Notes: generated from the letters alone by a model not told the origin. Shown: positions 44,523 to 53,824, numbered from the stretch's first letter. The stretch is 64,000 nt of DNA from Methanolobus halotolerans (GCF_004745425.1 NZ_PGGK01000002.1:1-64000); one strand, 5' to 3'. Numbers and translations are program-made.

Positions 44523-45704
44523 TTACGCAACGAGCGAAGCTATGTTTGAGACAGTTTCAACAAGTATATCGACTTCTTCCTGAGTATTATATAATGCAAA
44601 CGATGCCCGCACAGTTCCGTCAACGCCAAGAAGATCTATTCCAGGTATCGCACAATGATAACCACTTCGCACACATATCTTTTTAGTCTGGTCAAGGATC
44701 ATGGCAACATCATGAGCGTTCATCCCCTTTACATTAAAGGAGACAACAGAAGCCCTGTCGCGGGGACCATACACTTCGACACCATCGATACCGGCAAGTC
44801 GTGATGCAGCATCCCTGGCAAGTGAGAGTTCATGCTTTTCGATCATGTCAACACCGATATTCCTTACATATTCCACTGCCCTTCCAAGACCAATAACACC
44901 TGGCATGTTCGGAGTTCCTGCTTCGAATTTAGCAGGACATGGTTCTGCCTCATAGCAGGAATCCGTCACTGAGCGAACCATTCCCCCCCCTACGAACATT
45001 GGCTCGATCATATCCGGTTCTTTTATGTAGAGTATGCCCGTACCCTGAGGACCCAGCAGGCCTTTGTGACCCGGAGTTGCAAAGAAATCCGGGTCCATTG
45101 AATTGATATCCAGGGGAACATGGCCTGCCGACTGGGACCCGTCCACAAGTACTCTTACATCCTCCCTGTGAGCTGAACGGATTATCTTAGTTATGTCCTG
45201 CCTGGAGCCGAAAACATTTGATATATGGTTTACCGCGATCAAACGTGTCCTGTCATTGATAGCCGATCTGACATCCTCCGGATCAACGACGCCTGTGATA
45301 TCAGGCCTGACGATAGTAATGTTCACACCCTCATCCTTCAGGCGCATCCATGGAAGCAGGTTAGAGTGATGTTCCACAAGAGTTACGACAACATGGTCAC
45401 CATCTTCCCAGGGGAAGCCGCGGGATACAATATTGATGCTTTCAGTTGCATTTCCTGTAAAAACCGTTCTTTTAGCATCCGTTTTTAAAAAATGTGCGAC
45501 ACTCTCCCGTGCATCTTCATAATGATCAGTGGTTTCACGGGCAAGCCTGTGTGCTCCCCTTCCATGATTACCTGCATACCTGAAAAAGTATTCTTCCATC
45601 GCCCTGACAGCAGGCACAGGAGTCTGAGTAGTGGCTGCGTTATCCAGGTAGATCACATTTTTTAGAACAGGAAAGTCTTCCCTGACGGAATGAACATCAT
45701 ACAT
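44523..45704 (-). CDS. sufS: Cysteine desulfurase, SufS type
   Basis: PLP enzyme that takes sulfur from cysteine to a persulfide. Visible are YLDNAATTQTP, VEHHSNLLPW, VDGSQSAGHVPLD, the PLP lysine in ATPGHKGLLGPQG, and the active-site Cys in RSGYHCAIPG near the C-terminus. The open frame extends upstream to 45884, but ATG 45702-45704 with AAGGAC before it gives the family start (393 aa). A small gene with a strong ribosome binding site lies 41 bases upstream. ycaO-tfuA is divergent. Confidence 0.92.
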   Translation of the reverse strand: MYDVHSVREDFPVLKNVIYLDNAATTQTPVPAVRAMEEYFFRYAGNHGRGAHRLARETTDHYEDARESVAHFLKTDAKRTVFTGNATESINIVSRGFPWEDGDHVVVTLVEHHSNLLPWMRLKDEGVNITIVRPDITGVVDPEDVRSAINDRTRLIAVNHISNVFGSRQDITKIIRSAHREDVRVLVDGSQSAGHVPLDINSMDPDFFATPGHKGLLGPQGTGILYIKEPDMIEPMFVGGGMVRSVTDSCYEAEPCPAKFEAGTPNMPGVIGLGRAVEYVRNIGVDMIEKHELSLARDAASRLAGIDGVEVYGPRDRASVVSFNVKGMNAHDVAMILDQTKKICVRSGYHCAIPGIDLLGVDGTVRASFALYNTQEEVDILVETVSNIASLVA

Positions 45705-45745
45705 GGAAGTCCTTATGTCTGGAAAATAAAAATAGTTTTGCAGGC

Positions 45746-45898
45746 CTATTTTGCCTGCATGCCGCCTACCATAAAGCGGCAGAGATCCATTTCCTCTGCA
45801 CTGAGTTTGTCTTTTGAGATTCCATCGACAACAGCATGGAAATCCTTTTTCAGACGCTCGTGGGTGCAGGACTGTCTTCTGCATTTATTGTCTCTCAT
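45746..45898 (-). CDS. Small Cys-containing protein upstream of sufS (50 aa)
   Basis: A 50-residue frame starting MRDNKCRRQSCTHERLKKDF and ending DLCRFMVGGMQAK, with ATG 45896-45898. ACAGGAGGATATT lies directly upstream, an ideal ribosome binding site. Cys6, Cys11, His13 and Cys40 could bind a metal. The stop is 41 bases before sufS, so the two are probably co-transcribed. No known family; the linkage to sufS suggests a sulfur- or Fe-S-related role, but this is inference. Confidence 0.75.
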   Translation of the reverse strand: MRDNKCRRQSCTHERLKKDFHAVVDGISKDKLSAEEMDLCRFMVGGMQAK

Positions 45899-46104
45899 AA
45901 TATCCTCCTGTCTCTCATTTCTTTAAATATACCGGATAATTTATACAAGATATATAACCTTGTTAGAATATTTATAGCCATTCTACCGGTAAACACAACT
46001 ATAAGTGTTCAAACTATATATGTATTTTGGAGAAGGCTGAAATGCATGCTTAAAACCAGAGATATCGCAAGAAATATAATATATGCAGGAGACTTTGGCT
46101 GAAT

Positions 46105-47382
46105 ATGCCAGAGATTACAATTAACAGATCACTTTCATATACTAAAGGCACTCAACGTATTTTTGGTGAGGCAGAAACCCTGGAAAAAGCAAAACGCGGA
46201 CTCAGCAGCATAGGAGTCACCAGGGTGGCCGGCATCACTGACCTTGACAGATTGGGCATACCTGTTTTCTCTACAATAAGACCAAGTGCCGCAGAAGGAG
46301 CCATATCCGTATACTCCGGCAAGGGTATTACAGAGAACCAGGCAAGGATCTCGGCCATGATGGAGAGCTATGAAAGATGTCTTTCTGAGAGAAATGGACT
46401 GAATAAGGACGTCAGAGAGGATATTTCTGCACCGCATACCATTGTCACATATGAGGAGATATCCGAGCATGGACCTGCAGTAGACCCTGCATCCCTGCTG
46501 ATGTCAGAGACATATTCCCAGGAAAATCTTGTCGAATGGATCAGTGGATGGGACCTCCTGAAAAAAGAAGAGGTTGCAGTTCCTGCAAATGCAGTATACC
46601 ACCCCTATGACGCACCGGGCAGAACAATAAAACTCTTCAGGACGAACACCAATGGCCTTGCCGCAGGAAATGTTCTGGAGGAAGCGATACTTCACGGACT
46701 GCTTGAGGTCATTGAAAGGGACGCCCTGAGTACTGCGGAATTTAACAGGTACCCCGGGAAAAAGGTCATCCTCTCCAAAGAGGACGGAGACAACTATGAA
46801 CTGCTGCAAAAGTTCAATGATAACGGAGTGGATGTTAAGCTCTGGCTTCTACCCCATGATACCGAGATAACGACCATTGTCGCTGCCACCGATGATATAA
46901 GACTGAAGGACCCCGCACTGCTTGTAATGGGTGCAGGTTCACATCTGAGACCGGAGATAGCAGTCAGAAGGGCACTCACAGAAGCCGCGCAGTCCAGAGT
47001 GGTGCAGATACATGGTGCCCGGGAGGATACCGAGCGAGAGAAGTTCGTCAGGGAAATAGGGTATGAAAGAATAAAGCGCATGAACAGGTACTGGTACGAA
47101 GAGGGTAATAAGACCACAGTAGCACAGATGAAAGACCTGTCAAAAAAAAGCCCTGCCGAAGACATCGAGACCGTACTCGACCAGCTCAGAAAAGTAGTTG
47201 ACAGTGTGATAGTGGTGGACCTTTCAAGGGAGAGTATCCCTGTTCCCGTAGTGAGAGCCATCATCCCATCCTTTGAGATGTATACACTCGACAGAGAGCG
47301 TTTAGGACAGAGAGCAAAGGCAGGAAAAAAACGGAAAATGACGCGTGAAGAACGTCCCTGGAAACACAGAACACGAAAATGA
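46105..47382 (+). CDS. ycaO: YcaO protein for McrA thioglycine formation (methanogenesis marker protein 1 type)
   Basis: ATP-dependent YcaO cyclodehydratase-type enzyme. In Methanosarcina, YcaO with TfuA is known to convert a glycine of methyl-coenzyme M reductase to thioglycine. The 425-residue sequence has AAEGAISVYSGKGITENQARISAMMESYERC (split over the N-terminal ATP-binding region), TNTNGLAAGNVLEEAILHGLLEVIERDA, and RRALTEAAQSRVVQIHGARED, all YcaO hallmarks. Its ATGA overlaps the tfuA start by 4 bases. Confidence 0.92.
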   Translation: MPEITINRSLSYTKGTQRIFGEAETLEKAKRGLSSIGVTRVAGITDLDRLGIPVFSTIRPSAAEGAISVYSGKGITENQARISAMMESYERCLSERNGLNKDVREDISAPHTIVTYEEISEHGPAVDPASLLMSETYSQENLVEWISGWDLLKKEEVAVPANAVYHPYDAPGRTIKLFRTNTNGLAAGNVLEEAILHGLLEVIERDALSTAEFNRYPGKKVILSKEDGDNYELLQKFNDNGVDVKLWLLPHDTEITTIVAATDDIRLKDPALLVMGAGSHLRPEIAVRRALTEAAQSRVVQIHGAREDTEREKFVREIGYERIKRMNRYWYEEGNKTTVAQMKDLSKKSPAEDIETVLDQLRKVVDSVIVVDLSRESIPVPVVRAIIPSFEMYTLDRERLGQRAKAGKKRKMTREERPWKHRTRK

Positions 47383-48047
47383 ACAAAAGCAAGCTCAAAA
47401 CACTGGTATTCACAGGTACAAGCATCAGCCACCATGATGCAAAGAATATACTTGGCGAGGCCACCTTTCACCCCCCGGTTTTCAGAGGTAATGTCGAAAA
47501 GGCAGTCAGGGAAGGGTACAAGCTGATAGGCATCATTGACGGTGTATTCTTCAGCAGGTCCGCTGTGGCACATAAGGAGATCATCAGAGCCATAGAAGCA
47601 GGAGTTACAATCATCGGAGGTTGTAGCATGGGTGCCCTGCGTGCTTCCGAACTTGATGTCCACGGCATGATCGGAGTAGGGAAGATTTACGGACTATACA
47701 GGGACGGAGTGATCGAAGATGATGACGAAGTGGCCGTGGCGACAAATCCCGATACCTTCGAACCGGTATCATCACCAATGGTGAATATCAGGGAGACCCT
47801 AAAGGCAGCATCTCATGAAGGGATCATCGACGAGGAAAGCTGCAGGCTGCTGATCGATCTTGCCAAAAGGACCCATTACGGAGAAAGGAGTTACTTTGGG
47901 ATAACAGAAGAGGCTTCAAAACAAATGATTATTTCAGGGGAAAAAGCCTCCCGACTTTTGGCTTATTGCAGGGATAAAGAAACAGACCTTAAAAAACAAG
48001 ATGCCATACTGGTTCTGGAAAAAGTAAAAGAACTGATGAGCAGATAA
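47379..48047 (+). CDS. tfuA: TfuA-like protein
   Basis: Partner of YcaO in thioamidation of McrA. The TfuA core is visible: GTSISHHDAKNILGEATFHPP near the N-terminus and VTIIGGCSMGALRASELDVHGMIG (split as GGCSMGALRASEL) in the middle, followed by GKIYGLYRDG and DEVAVATNPD. It is 222 residues long. The 4-base overlap with ycaO indicates tight co-expression. Confidence 0.92.
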   Translation: MNKSKLKTLVFTGTSISHHDAKNILGEATFHPPVFRGNVEKAVREGYKLIGIIDGVFFSRSAVAHKEIIRAIEAGVTIIGGCSMGALRASELDVHGMIGVGKIYGLYRDGVIEDDDEVAVATNPDTFEPVSSPMVNIRETLKAASHEGIIDEESCRLLIDLAKRTHYGERSYFGITEEASKQMIISGEKASRLLAYCRDKETDLKKQDAILVLEKVKELMSR

Positions 48048-48053
48048 GACTGC

Positions 48054-48878
48054 TCAGCCAATTCTTCTTGGTTTTAGTCCGTCGTACAGGAAATGCAACA
48101 TATATACTGTTGACATAACAAGGATGATCGTTGCACCCGACGGTACATCAAATGTGTATGAAAGGAACAGTCCCACGACACTAAAGAGTGCGCCAAAGAA
48201 GATTGAAAGATACATCATCTTCCGGAGATTGTTTGTGTAATGACGGCTCAGGGTTGCAGGCATCGTCAGGAGTGCGATAATCAGAATTATCCCTACCACC
48301 TTTATAAGCAGGACAATTGTCAATGCTATAAGACAAAGCAATAATAAGTACAGGCGTTCTACATCGATGCCTGCCACCTTGGCGAATTCCTCATCAAAGC
48401 ACAGGGCCATGAACTCTTTATAGAATGCATATACCAGGACGATTATCACTATATCAAGTGCGAACATCAGATAGATGTCCAGACGTGGCACAGTTAGTAT
48501 ATTCCCGAAGAGGTAAGACATAAGATCAGGTGCATATCCGGGGGTCAGATAAATCAGGATAATACCGATTGCCATACCCAGCGACCACAGGATGCCAATA
48601 ATTGTGTCTTCTGCAACCTTTGACCTCTTGCTGACAAGCCCCATGACAACAGCCGAGAGCAGGCTGAAAGGTATCAGCCCGTACAGAGGATTTATGCCAA
48701 GGTAATAACCAATACCGATCCCCCCGAATGAGGCGTGGGATATACCACCGCTTATAAAAACGATTCTTTTGACAACAACATACACGCCTATTATGCCACA
48801 TGCTATACTGGCAAGAATGGCCCCCACAAGAGCATTCTGCATGAAACCGTACTGAAGTATTTCCAGCATTTCCAGCAC
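48054..48878 (-). CDS. znuB: Zinc/manganese-type ABC transporter permease (ZnuB/ABC-3)
   Basis: Polytopic permease with about eight membrane segments, of the ABC-3 family: FMQNALVGAILASIACGIIGVYVVVKR near the N-terminus, SGGISHASFGGIGIGYYLG, and the later PATLSRHYTNNLRKM. The length of 274 residues is normal. It is the last gene of an operon with the ATPase, binding protein and regulator, and is convergent with tfuA. Confidence 0.9.
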   Translation of the reverse strand: MLEMLEILQYGFMQNALVGAILASIACGIIGVYVVVKRIVFISGGISHASFGGIGIGYYLGINPLYGLIPFSLLSAVVMGLVSKRSKVAEDTIIGILWSLGMAIGIILIYLTPGYAPDLMSYLFGNILTVPRLDIYLMFALDIVIIVLVYAFYKEFMALCFDEEFAKVAGIDVERLYLLLLCLIALTIVLLIKVVGIILIIALLTMPATLSRHYTNNLRKMMYLSIFFGALFSVVGLFLSYTFDVPSGATIILVMSTVYMLHFLYDGLKPRRIG

Positions 48879-48881
48879 CGT

Positions 48882-49631
48882 TCAGTGTATCTTTAAAACC
48901 CGGTGTGGCACACCGTGTGCTATCAGCTCGACCGGACACTGGTATACGGCTTCAAGATCATCAGGACTTATCTCCTTAGAATTGTGATAGTATAATTTCT
49001 TGTTCAGGCATGCAACCTTGTCCACATAGACCGAAAGAGCACTCATATCATGAGTGACCATCAGGATGGCAATCTTTGATTTGAGTCTGTTGAGAAGTTC
49101 ATAGAATTCTTTCTGCGTCTTCGAATCAACACCGGTCGAAGGTTCATCCAGAATGAGTAATTTTGGATGGGTTACAAGTGATCTGGCAATAAAAACCCTT
49201 TGTTTCTGGCCACCAGACAACTCGCCAATCTGCCGGTCCCTGAACTCGAGCATATTTACTGTTTTAAGAGCCTCTTCGGCGGCCTTTTTGTCCTCCTCAT
49301 TAAATGAGCTGAAAGGGCCTTTATGGCTCAGGCGACCCATGAGAACCACCTCCCACACACTAATCGGAAATTCAAGATTGGAAGAGATGTACTGAGGAAC
49401 ATACCCTACATATTTCCGGGTCTTTTTCGGATTGCCGCCCAGGAGTTTTACTGAACCCCTGTCAGGCCTGACCAATCCAAGGATTACCTTGAGAAGGGTG
49501 CTTTTACCTCCCCCGTTGGGGCCGATGATGGCAAGGAAATCCTTGTCCTCAACGGCAAGATTCACTGCTTCGAGCACGGGAATTCTATCATAACTTACCC
49601 AGATATCCTTGAGATCGATCACTTCAACCAT
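48882..49631 (-). CDS. znuC: Zinc/manganese-type ABC transporter ATPase (ZnuC)
   Basis: ABC ATPase with Walker A GPNGGGKST (about residues 33-41 from this start), signature LSGGQKQR, Walker B LLILDEPSTGVD and the switch His in VTHDMSA. The frame is open to 49652, but ATG 49629-49631 gives the family start MVEVIDLKDIWVSY and lies right at the end of the upstream znuA gene. Confidence 0.93.
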   Translation of the reverse strand: MVEVIDLKDIWVSYDRIPVLEAVNLAVEDKDFLAIIGPNGGGKSTLLKVILGLVRPDRGSVKLLGGNPKKTRKYVGYVPQYISSNLEFPISVWEVVLMGRLSHKGPFSSFNEEDKKAAEEALKTVNMLEFRDRQIGELSGGQKQRVFIARSLVTHPKLLILDEPSTGVDSKTQKEFYELLNRLKSKIAILMVTHDMSALSVYVDKVACLNKKLYYHNSKEISPDDLEAVYQCPVELIAHGVPHRVLKIH

Positions 49632-49632
49632 T

Positions 49633-50589
49633 TCATGCCAGCCCTTTTTCAAATGCTGCTGTTACTTTTGCAAGATTATCTATATAATCCTTTGCCAGCG
49701 GGTCGACCTCTACAACCTCACCATCTATCGCATCAGCTATTGTCTGCGCACTCGAAGTACTAAAACCCGACTGTACGAATATGACCTTGATATCCTCTTC
49801 CCTGGCAATATCGATCAGGTTCCTCATATCCTGGACACTTGGTTCTTTGCCTTCTACCTCAACAGATATCTGTTCAAGACCATAGTCGTCAGCAAAATAA
49901 CCCCATGAGGGATGATAAACAAGGAAGCTACTCCCTTCTTTTCCTTCAAGTGCTTTCCGAACATCTGCATCTGCAGCCTCCAGTTCTGCAATATAGGCAT
50001 CCCTGTTCTGTGCATACATATCTCCATTTTCAGGATCTATTTCGACCATACCCTCATAGATATTCTCCACCATCATCTGTGCATTCTTAGGAGATGTCCA
50101 TATATGAGGATCCCTGGATCCGGAGGCTTCTTCAGTATGATCTCCTTCCACATGTTCGCCCTCACTTTCATCTTCATGTTCTTCTTCGGCTTCTTCATGA
50201 GAATGGGATTCCATGGTCCTCAGCTGTATACCATTTGAGGCATCAACGATATGCATGTCAGGGTTCACTGCAATTAAACGGTCCATCCATACGTTCTCAA
50301 AGGACAGACCTGAACCGACCTTAACATACATATCAGCATCACTAAGCTCCCTGAGTTGTCCCGGAGTCACTTCATATGAATGCGGATCGGCCCCGGAAGG
50401 AACCATAACTATTACCTTAGCCTGATCTCCTGCAATCTGTTCTACGAACTCTGCTTCTGGCAGAATGCTTACCACCACAACAGGTTTGTCCGCAGACGAT
50501 GCGGAAACATCCGGCCCATCAACACATCCACTTACGAATGCGAGGCACATAGACACAAATATAACAAATACCAATTTTCTTCTGATCAT
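49633..50589 (-). CDS. znuA: Metal-binding lipoprotein ZnuA/MntC type
   Basis: Solute-binding protein for zinc or manganese. A lipoprotein signal with a Cys after SG in AFVSGCVDG (about residue 22) is visible. The cluster A-I domain contains PHSYEVTPGQLRELSDADM. An acidic/His-rich loop with repeated His and Glu (about 128-157) is typical of ZnuA and suggests zinc. The length of 318 residues is normal. A GAGGAA ribosome binding site precedes the ATG. Confidence 0.92.
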   Translation of the reverse strand: MIRRKLVFVIFVSMCLAFVSGCVDGPDVSASSADKPVVVVSILPEAEFVEQIAGDQAKVIVMVPSGADPHSYEVTPGQLRELSDADMYVKVGSGLSFENVWMDRLIAVNPDMHIVDASNGIQLRTMESHSHEEAEEEHEDESEGEHVEGDHTEEASGSRDPHIWTSPKNAQMMVENIYEGMVEIDPENGDMYAQNRDAYIAELEAADADVRKALEGKEGSSFLVYHPSWGYFADDYGLEQISVEVEGKEPSVQDMRNLIDIAREEDIKVIFVQSGFSTSSAQTIADAIDGEVVEVDPLAKDYIDNLAKVTAAFEKGLA

Positions 50590-50659
50590 CAGATTTCCTC
50601 TTGTTTTTACTCACTACAAATTGTTTGGATAGATACCAAATATAAGATAGATAAAGATA

Positions 50660-51082
50660 TCAGGAAATATCACACGAAACATGTCCGATCTTACCACATA
50701 CACCAACCGTGGGATGACCCATGGAACTGCATATACGGTCAACCGCAGACCTGGAAACAAATGACTCGAACCTTGATGCTTCCTCACATGCATCCTCAGA
50801 AGACAGGCCATAATGAGTCAGCATCAGACTCAGTATATTATGCCTGTTGATAAGGAATTCAGCATATCGGGCGCCCACATCGGTCAGTCTTACTCCCCGG
50901 TAAGGAATATGATCCACATATCCAGACTCAGCAAGATCACCCAGAGTCTTTGTAGAAGTAGAGGGATCCACACCTAACTGTGAAGATATATCAGTAGTCC
51001 GCACCAACTCCCCCTTTTTAAAGAGAAACTTTAAGTATTCCACTTTTTTCGGAGAGAGCTCGAGTCCTGTGATTTCCTGCAT
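50660..51082 (-). CDS. DtxR/MntR-type metal-dependent repressor
   Basis: A 140-residue regulator. The N-terminal winged-helix domain (YLKFLFKKGELVRTTDISSQLGVDPSTSTKTLGDLAESGYV) is followed by a dimerisation region with HNILSLMLTHYGLSSEDACEEASRFE, whose His, Cys and Glu residues are typical metal ligands of the family. The frame is open to 51175, but ATG 51080-51082 (MQEITGLELSPKKVEYL) is the family start. It precedes znuA on the same strand and probably controls the transporter. Confidence 0.88.
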   Translation of the reverse strand: MQEITGLELSPKKVEYLKFLFKKGELVRTTDISSQLGVDPSTSTKTLGDLAESGYVDHIPYRGVRLTDVGARYAEFLINRHNILSLMLTHYGLSSEDACEEASRFESFVSRSAVDRICSSMGHPTVGVCGKIGHVSCDIS

Positions 51083-51177
51083 GAAAATAACATTACCATA
51101 GGAAGTATATAGTGTTTGTGACTCCATACCAAAAAAAGGAGTTATTTGTGGAGGCACCCCAAAAATACTCCACACAT

Positions 51178-51528
51178 TTACTGTTTAAAATGGTACTCCG
51201 ACATCTCCTTTGTAAGGAAATAACCAAGGACAGACCTTATCACAACTATCGCCCCCAGAAGCAGAATTTCCCCAAGTTCGGGCTCTCTAACAGTGACCAT
51301 AACATCCGCAGCTATGAGGAACTCAAGCCCGAACAGAATCCTGTCAGTGAACATTCTCCTGATATGTGCATAGGAATAAGGCTTCTTGCGTACCTCATAC
51401 AAAATAATCTCACCGGCTGCAAGTACACCGCCATAGAAAATCAGTAGTATACCCACGACCTTCAACAGCGTTTCGAACAGTGTCAGCAGACTAGAGCCAA
51501 ACGATGCCAAATACTCAATGCTCACCAT
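51178..51528 (-). CDS. DUF1622 membrane protein
   Basis: A 116-residue protein with three hydrophobic segments (about 10-45, 65-80 and 85-105). The core ILIFYGGVLAAGEIILYEVRK followed by RRMFTDRILFGLEFLIAADVMVTV matches DUF1622, a family of unknown function. It lies upstream of the DtxR-like gene by 95 bases on the same strand, but need not be in the same unit. Confidence 0.85.
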   Translation of the reverse strand: MVSIEYLASFGSSLLTLFETLLKVVGILLIFYGGVLAAGEIILYEVRKKPYSYAHIRRMFTDRILFGLEFLIAADVMVTVREPELGEILLLGAIVVIRSVLGYFLTKEMSEYHFKQ

Positions 51529-51768
51529 TTACAGCAACTCCGCAATTCAGTAGAATGTTTGTTAAAAAGGCTTAAAGTAATTTTCGTATACATTATCTGA
51601 AAGTACTGGCCATCGATCAATCTTAAAAAAGCACACACTATCCCGGGAAAGAGCCCCGGACACAGGTCAAGCATGGATGCAGCATACTTGAGCAAAAAAA
51701 GTTTGAGAGAATATCCATCAGGAGGGGCATGAAACAGATAGCATTCTGTTTCATACTGCATTTGCTGC

Positions 51769-52077
51769 TCAGGTCCGGACTTCTATTTTGAGTCCACCGA
51801 CCCAGCCAGATATAATATTATAGAACCATGCAACCAGTATCCCGACAATAAAACCCATTATTCCGTAGAATATCGGGAAAATTATTATCGAGCCGATACC
51901 AAAGAACATATTCATTGCACTGTAACTCATGAAACCTTGCATGGCCACACCCCCCAGTACAGAGAAAAGAGCCATCAATCCCCCTACTATAAGTCCGAAA
52001 AGTGCATATATTAGTCCGACTATTTTACCCAGGGATAATATCCCTATCCTGTTTATATAAGCAGTAGTTTCTACCAC
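51769..52077 (-). CDS. Small membrane protein, DUF3566-like
   Basis: A 102-residue protein with hydrophobic segments at about residues 18-45 and 58-90. The N-terminus RIGILSLGKIVGLIYALFGLIVGG and the C-terminal pattern ISGWVGGLKIEV resemble the DUF3566-like small transmembrane proteins found in methanogens. The function is unknown. The 240-base gap between this gene and the DUF1622 gene holds only a doubtful open frame. Confidence 0.75.
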   Translation of the reverse strand: MVETTAYINRIGILSLGKIVGLIYALFGLIVGGLMALFSVLGGVAMQGFMSYSAMNMFFGIGSIIIFPIFYGIMGFIVGILVAWFYNIISGWVGGLKIEVRT

Positions 52078-52174
52078 GTAAATACCCCAATACTGGAATA
52101 TATGGTTTTAAATGATATACCTTTTCCAGGATTGACTGAAGTTTATGCCATTTTATGGCATCTGAGTATTATAT

Positions 52175-52354
52175 TTACGGACCGCCGTGGTACAAGAATA
52201 CATCACGCATCAGATACACAAAGTCCGCAATATCATCAGAGGACATCCACAACAATAGCATGATCAACATCAGGATGATGATTTCGGAATAATTGGGGAT
52301 TGATTGCACCACATGTGCAAAAGTGCCCGGACTTCCATTAGCTGAATGTACCAT
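52175..52354 (-). CDS. Small single-span membrane protein (59 aa)
   Basis: A 59-residue frame starting MVHSANGSPGTFAHVVQSIP with a hydrophobic helix at about residues 23-37 (EIIILMLIMLLLWM) and a short acidic, aromatic tail ending VFLYHGGP. ATG 52352-52354 has a weak ribosome binding site (AGGAAAAGAT). An AT-rich TATA-like stretch lies to its right (about 52413-52431). No family is recognised. Its reality rests on the clean membrane-protein pattern and its place beside two other small membrane proteins. Confidence 0.5.
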   Translation of the reverse strand: MVHSANGSPGTFAHVVQSIPNYSEIIILMLIMLLLWMSSDDIADFVYLMRDVFLYHGGP

Positions 52355-52579
52355 ATCTTTTCCTGTAGAAATATCTGTTCTGCCCGGATAAAAGGATTAC
52401 GAATATACTTCACTATTTTTTATTATAATAATTAATCACTACAGGTAATTGAAAATAAGCAGTAAATTCAAAATTGCATATATAAAAACGAAAAGCACAC
52501 TATTAAAAATACTATCATTAGTAAGCAAATGCACCTTGATCCCTTTTTAAAAAATATCTGCCACAAAACCGATGACAGG

Positions 52580-53239
52580 TCACATCTCCAGGACATACCC
52601 TGCGAATATATCCGTAAAAGCATCAGGATACAGCTCAAGGATACGGTCCTTATGTGCAGTACAGTGACCGGCACCAATGAGTTGCATCCCAGCTAACAGA
52701 CCATATTCCTTGCTGTCGTGCAGACCTCCAATTATACCCGTAACCTCACCAAAAGCAGATGCTGCACCTAGTATCGCAGCAAGCCCCGGGTGAGAACAGC
52801 CAGCAATAACTAAAAGACCTCTGCCAGAATCAACGATCAGAGACTGCTCTTTTATCTCTTTTCCAAGTTCGCCTGTTGTAAAGACACCTTTGCATATATC
52901 CCGAGAACCCTTTACCTCATGGAGACTTTCACATCTTGAAGAAATTTCTTTTTTGAGGTTAGCAGAAAAACCTGCCGGCACATACGCCTCCACACCAGAG
53001 CTTGCATTAAGAAAAGTAGTCATTCCCCCCATATGGTCCCAGTGCTGATGAGATAGTACAAGCACATCTGCATCCTGCGGAGATATCGAGAGCCTGCCCA
53101 TGTTCCCCAGAAGCAGATGGCCGTCCCATCCGGTATCGAACAGGATGTTCTTCCCGGGAGTTTCAATGAAACAGGAAAAACCCCAGCCTCCCTGCAGATC
53201 GTCTTTTGCCTCATTGTCGTAAACTACAGTCAGTTTCAT
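52580..53239 (-). CDS. Metallo-beta-lactamase-fold hydrolase
   Basis: A 219-residue MBL-fold protein with the metal motif HQHWDH (about residues 64-69), a GCSHPG His (about 147) and a later GGLHDS and HCTAHK. It resembles the DHPS-like subfamily that includes enzymes of tetrahydromethanopterin synthesis and unassigned proteins. It is the last gene of the minus-strand metallocofactor cluster 52580-56520, suggesting a linked role. Confidence 0.85.
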   Translation of the reverse strand: MKLTVVYDNEAKDDLQGGWGFSCFIETPGKNILFDTGWDGHLLLGNMGRLSISPQDADVLVLSHQHWDHMGGMTTFLNASSGVEAYVPAGFSANLKKEISSRCESLHEVKGSRDICKGVFTTGELGKEIKEQSLIVDSGRGLLVIAGCSHPGLAAILGAASAFGEVTGIIGGLHDSKEYGLLAGMQLIGAGHCTAHKDRILELYPDAFTDIFAGYVLEM

Positions 53240-53251
53240 AATTATACCTCT

Positions 53252-53824
53252 TTATTCATCCAGGCCGAACCTTTTCTTCAAGTAATAGCCGGAGTAGATC
53301 GCACCTGCCGGGTTGTGTGCAAGTACCCGATCCTTGACTATCAGTGTTGTTACCGGAGCAGTTGAATGCTGTGTGAAAAGTATATCGTGACCGATACAAA
53401 GACCAATGATTATATTGAGCTGTGTTTTCTTGTTGTTGAGCAGTATTGCCTGTGCGAGGGGATTGCAGGTAGGATCGAAACTGCCGGGACGCAGTTTTTC
53501 GAGATCGTATTCGCTTTTATCTATCCCGGAAACCTTGCAGCAGACAGAAAATACCCTGAAATCCCTTTCGAGAATCCTCTGGATGATCTTTGCTTCTTTT
53601 TCAAGTCCCACACAGAATGCAAGACCCAGCTTCTCGTACCCCATTTCCTGCGAATACCTGATCATTTCCTCGAGTCTTGTTTTTTGCATATAGTAACGTG
53701 CTTCGATAGAGGCAGAGATTCGCATGGACTTAAGATCAGAGCCCTCGTAGCTTATATCCTCTGCCAGACCTACACAATCCCTGCCTTCATAACATTCTTT
53801 TTCATCACAGAATGCACATTTCAT
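53252..53824 (-). CDS. DUF1847 protein
   Basis: A 190-residue Cys-rich protein of the DUF1847 family, starting MKCAFCDEKECYEGRDC. Further Cys lie in LAFCVGL, FSVCCKVSG, DPTCNPLAQA and IGLCIGHD. The family is of unknown function and common in anaerobes. The frame is open to 53851, but ATG 53822-53824 is the family start. It lies 12 bases before the MBL gene and 39 bases after the second MinD ATPase. Confidence 0.88.
   Translation of the reverse strand: MKCAFCDEKECYEGRDCVGLAEDISYEGSDLKSMRISASIEARYYMQKTRLEEMIRYSQEMGYEKLGLAFCVGLEKEAKIIQRILERDFRVFSVCCKVSGIDKSEYDLEKLRPGSFDPTCNPLAQAILLNNKKTQLNIIIGLCIGHDILFTQHSTAPVTTLIVKDRVLAHNPAGAIYSGYYLKKRFGLDE

Noticed and set aside
45836-46102. 88-codon plus-strand frame before ycaO
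   Set aside because: It is antisense to the better supported 50-residue gene with an ideal ribosome binding site, and lacks protein features.
51522-51761. 79-codon minus-strand frame between DUF1622 and DUF3566-like genes
   Set aside because: Irregular composition, overlap with the DUF1622 start, and no ribosome binding site.
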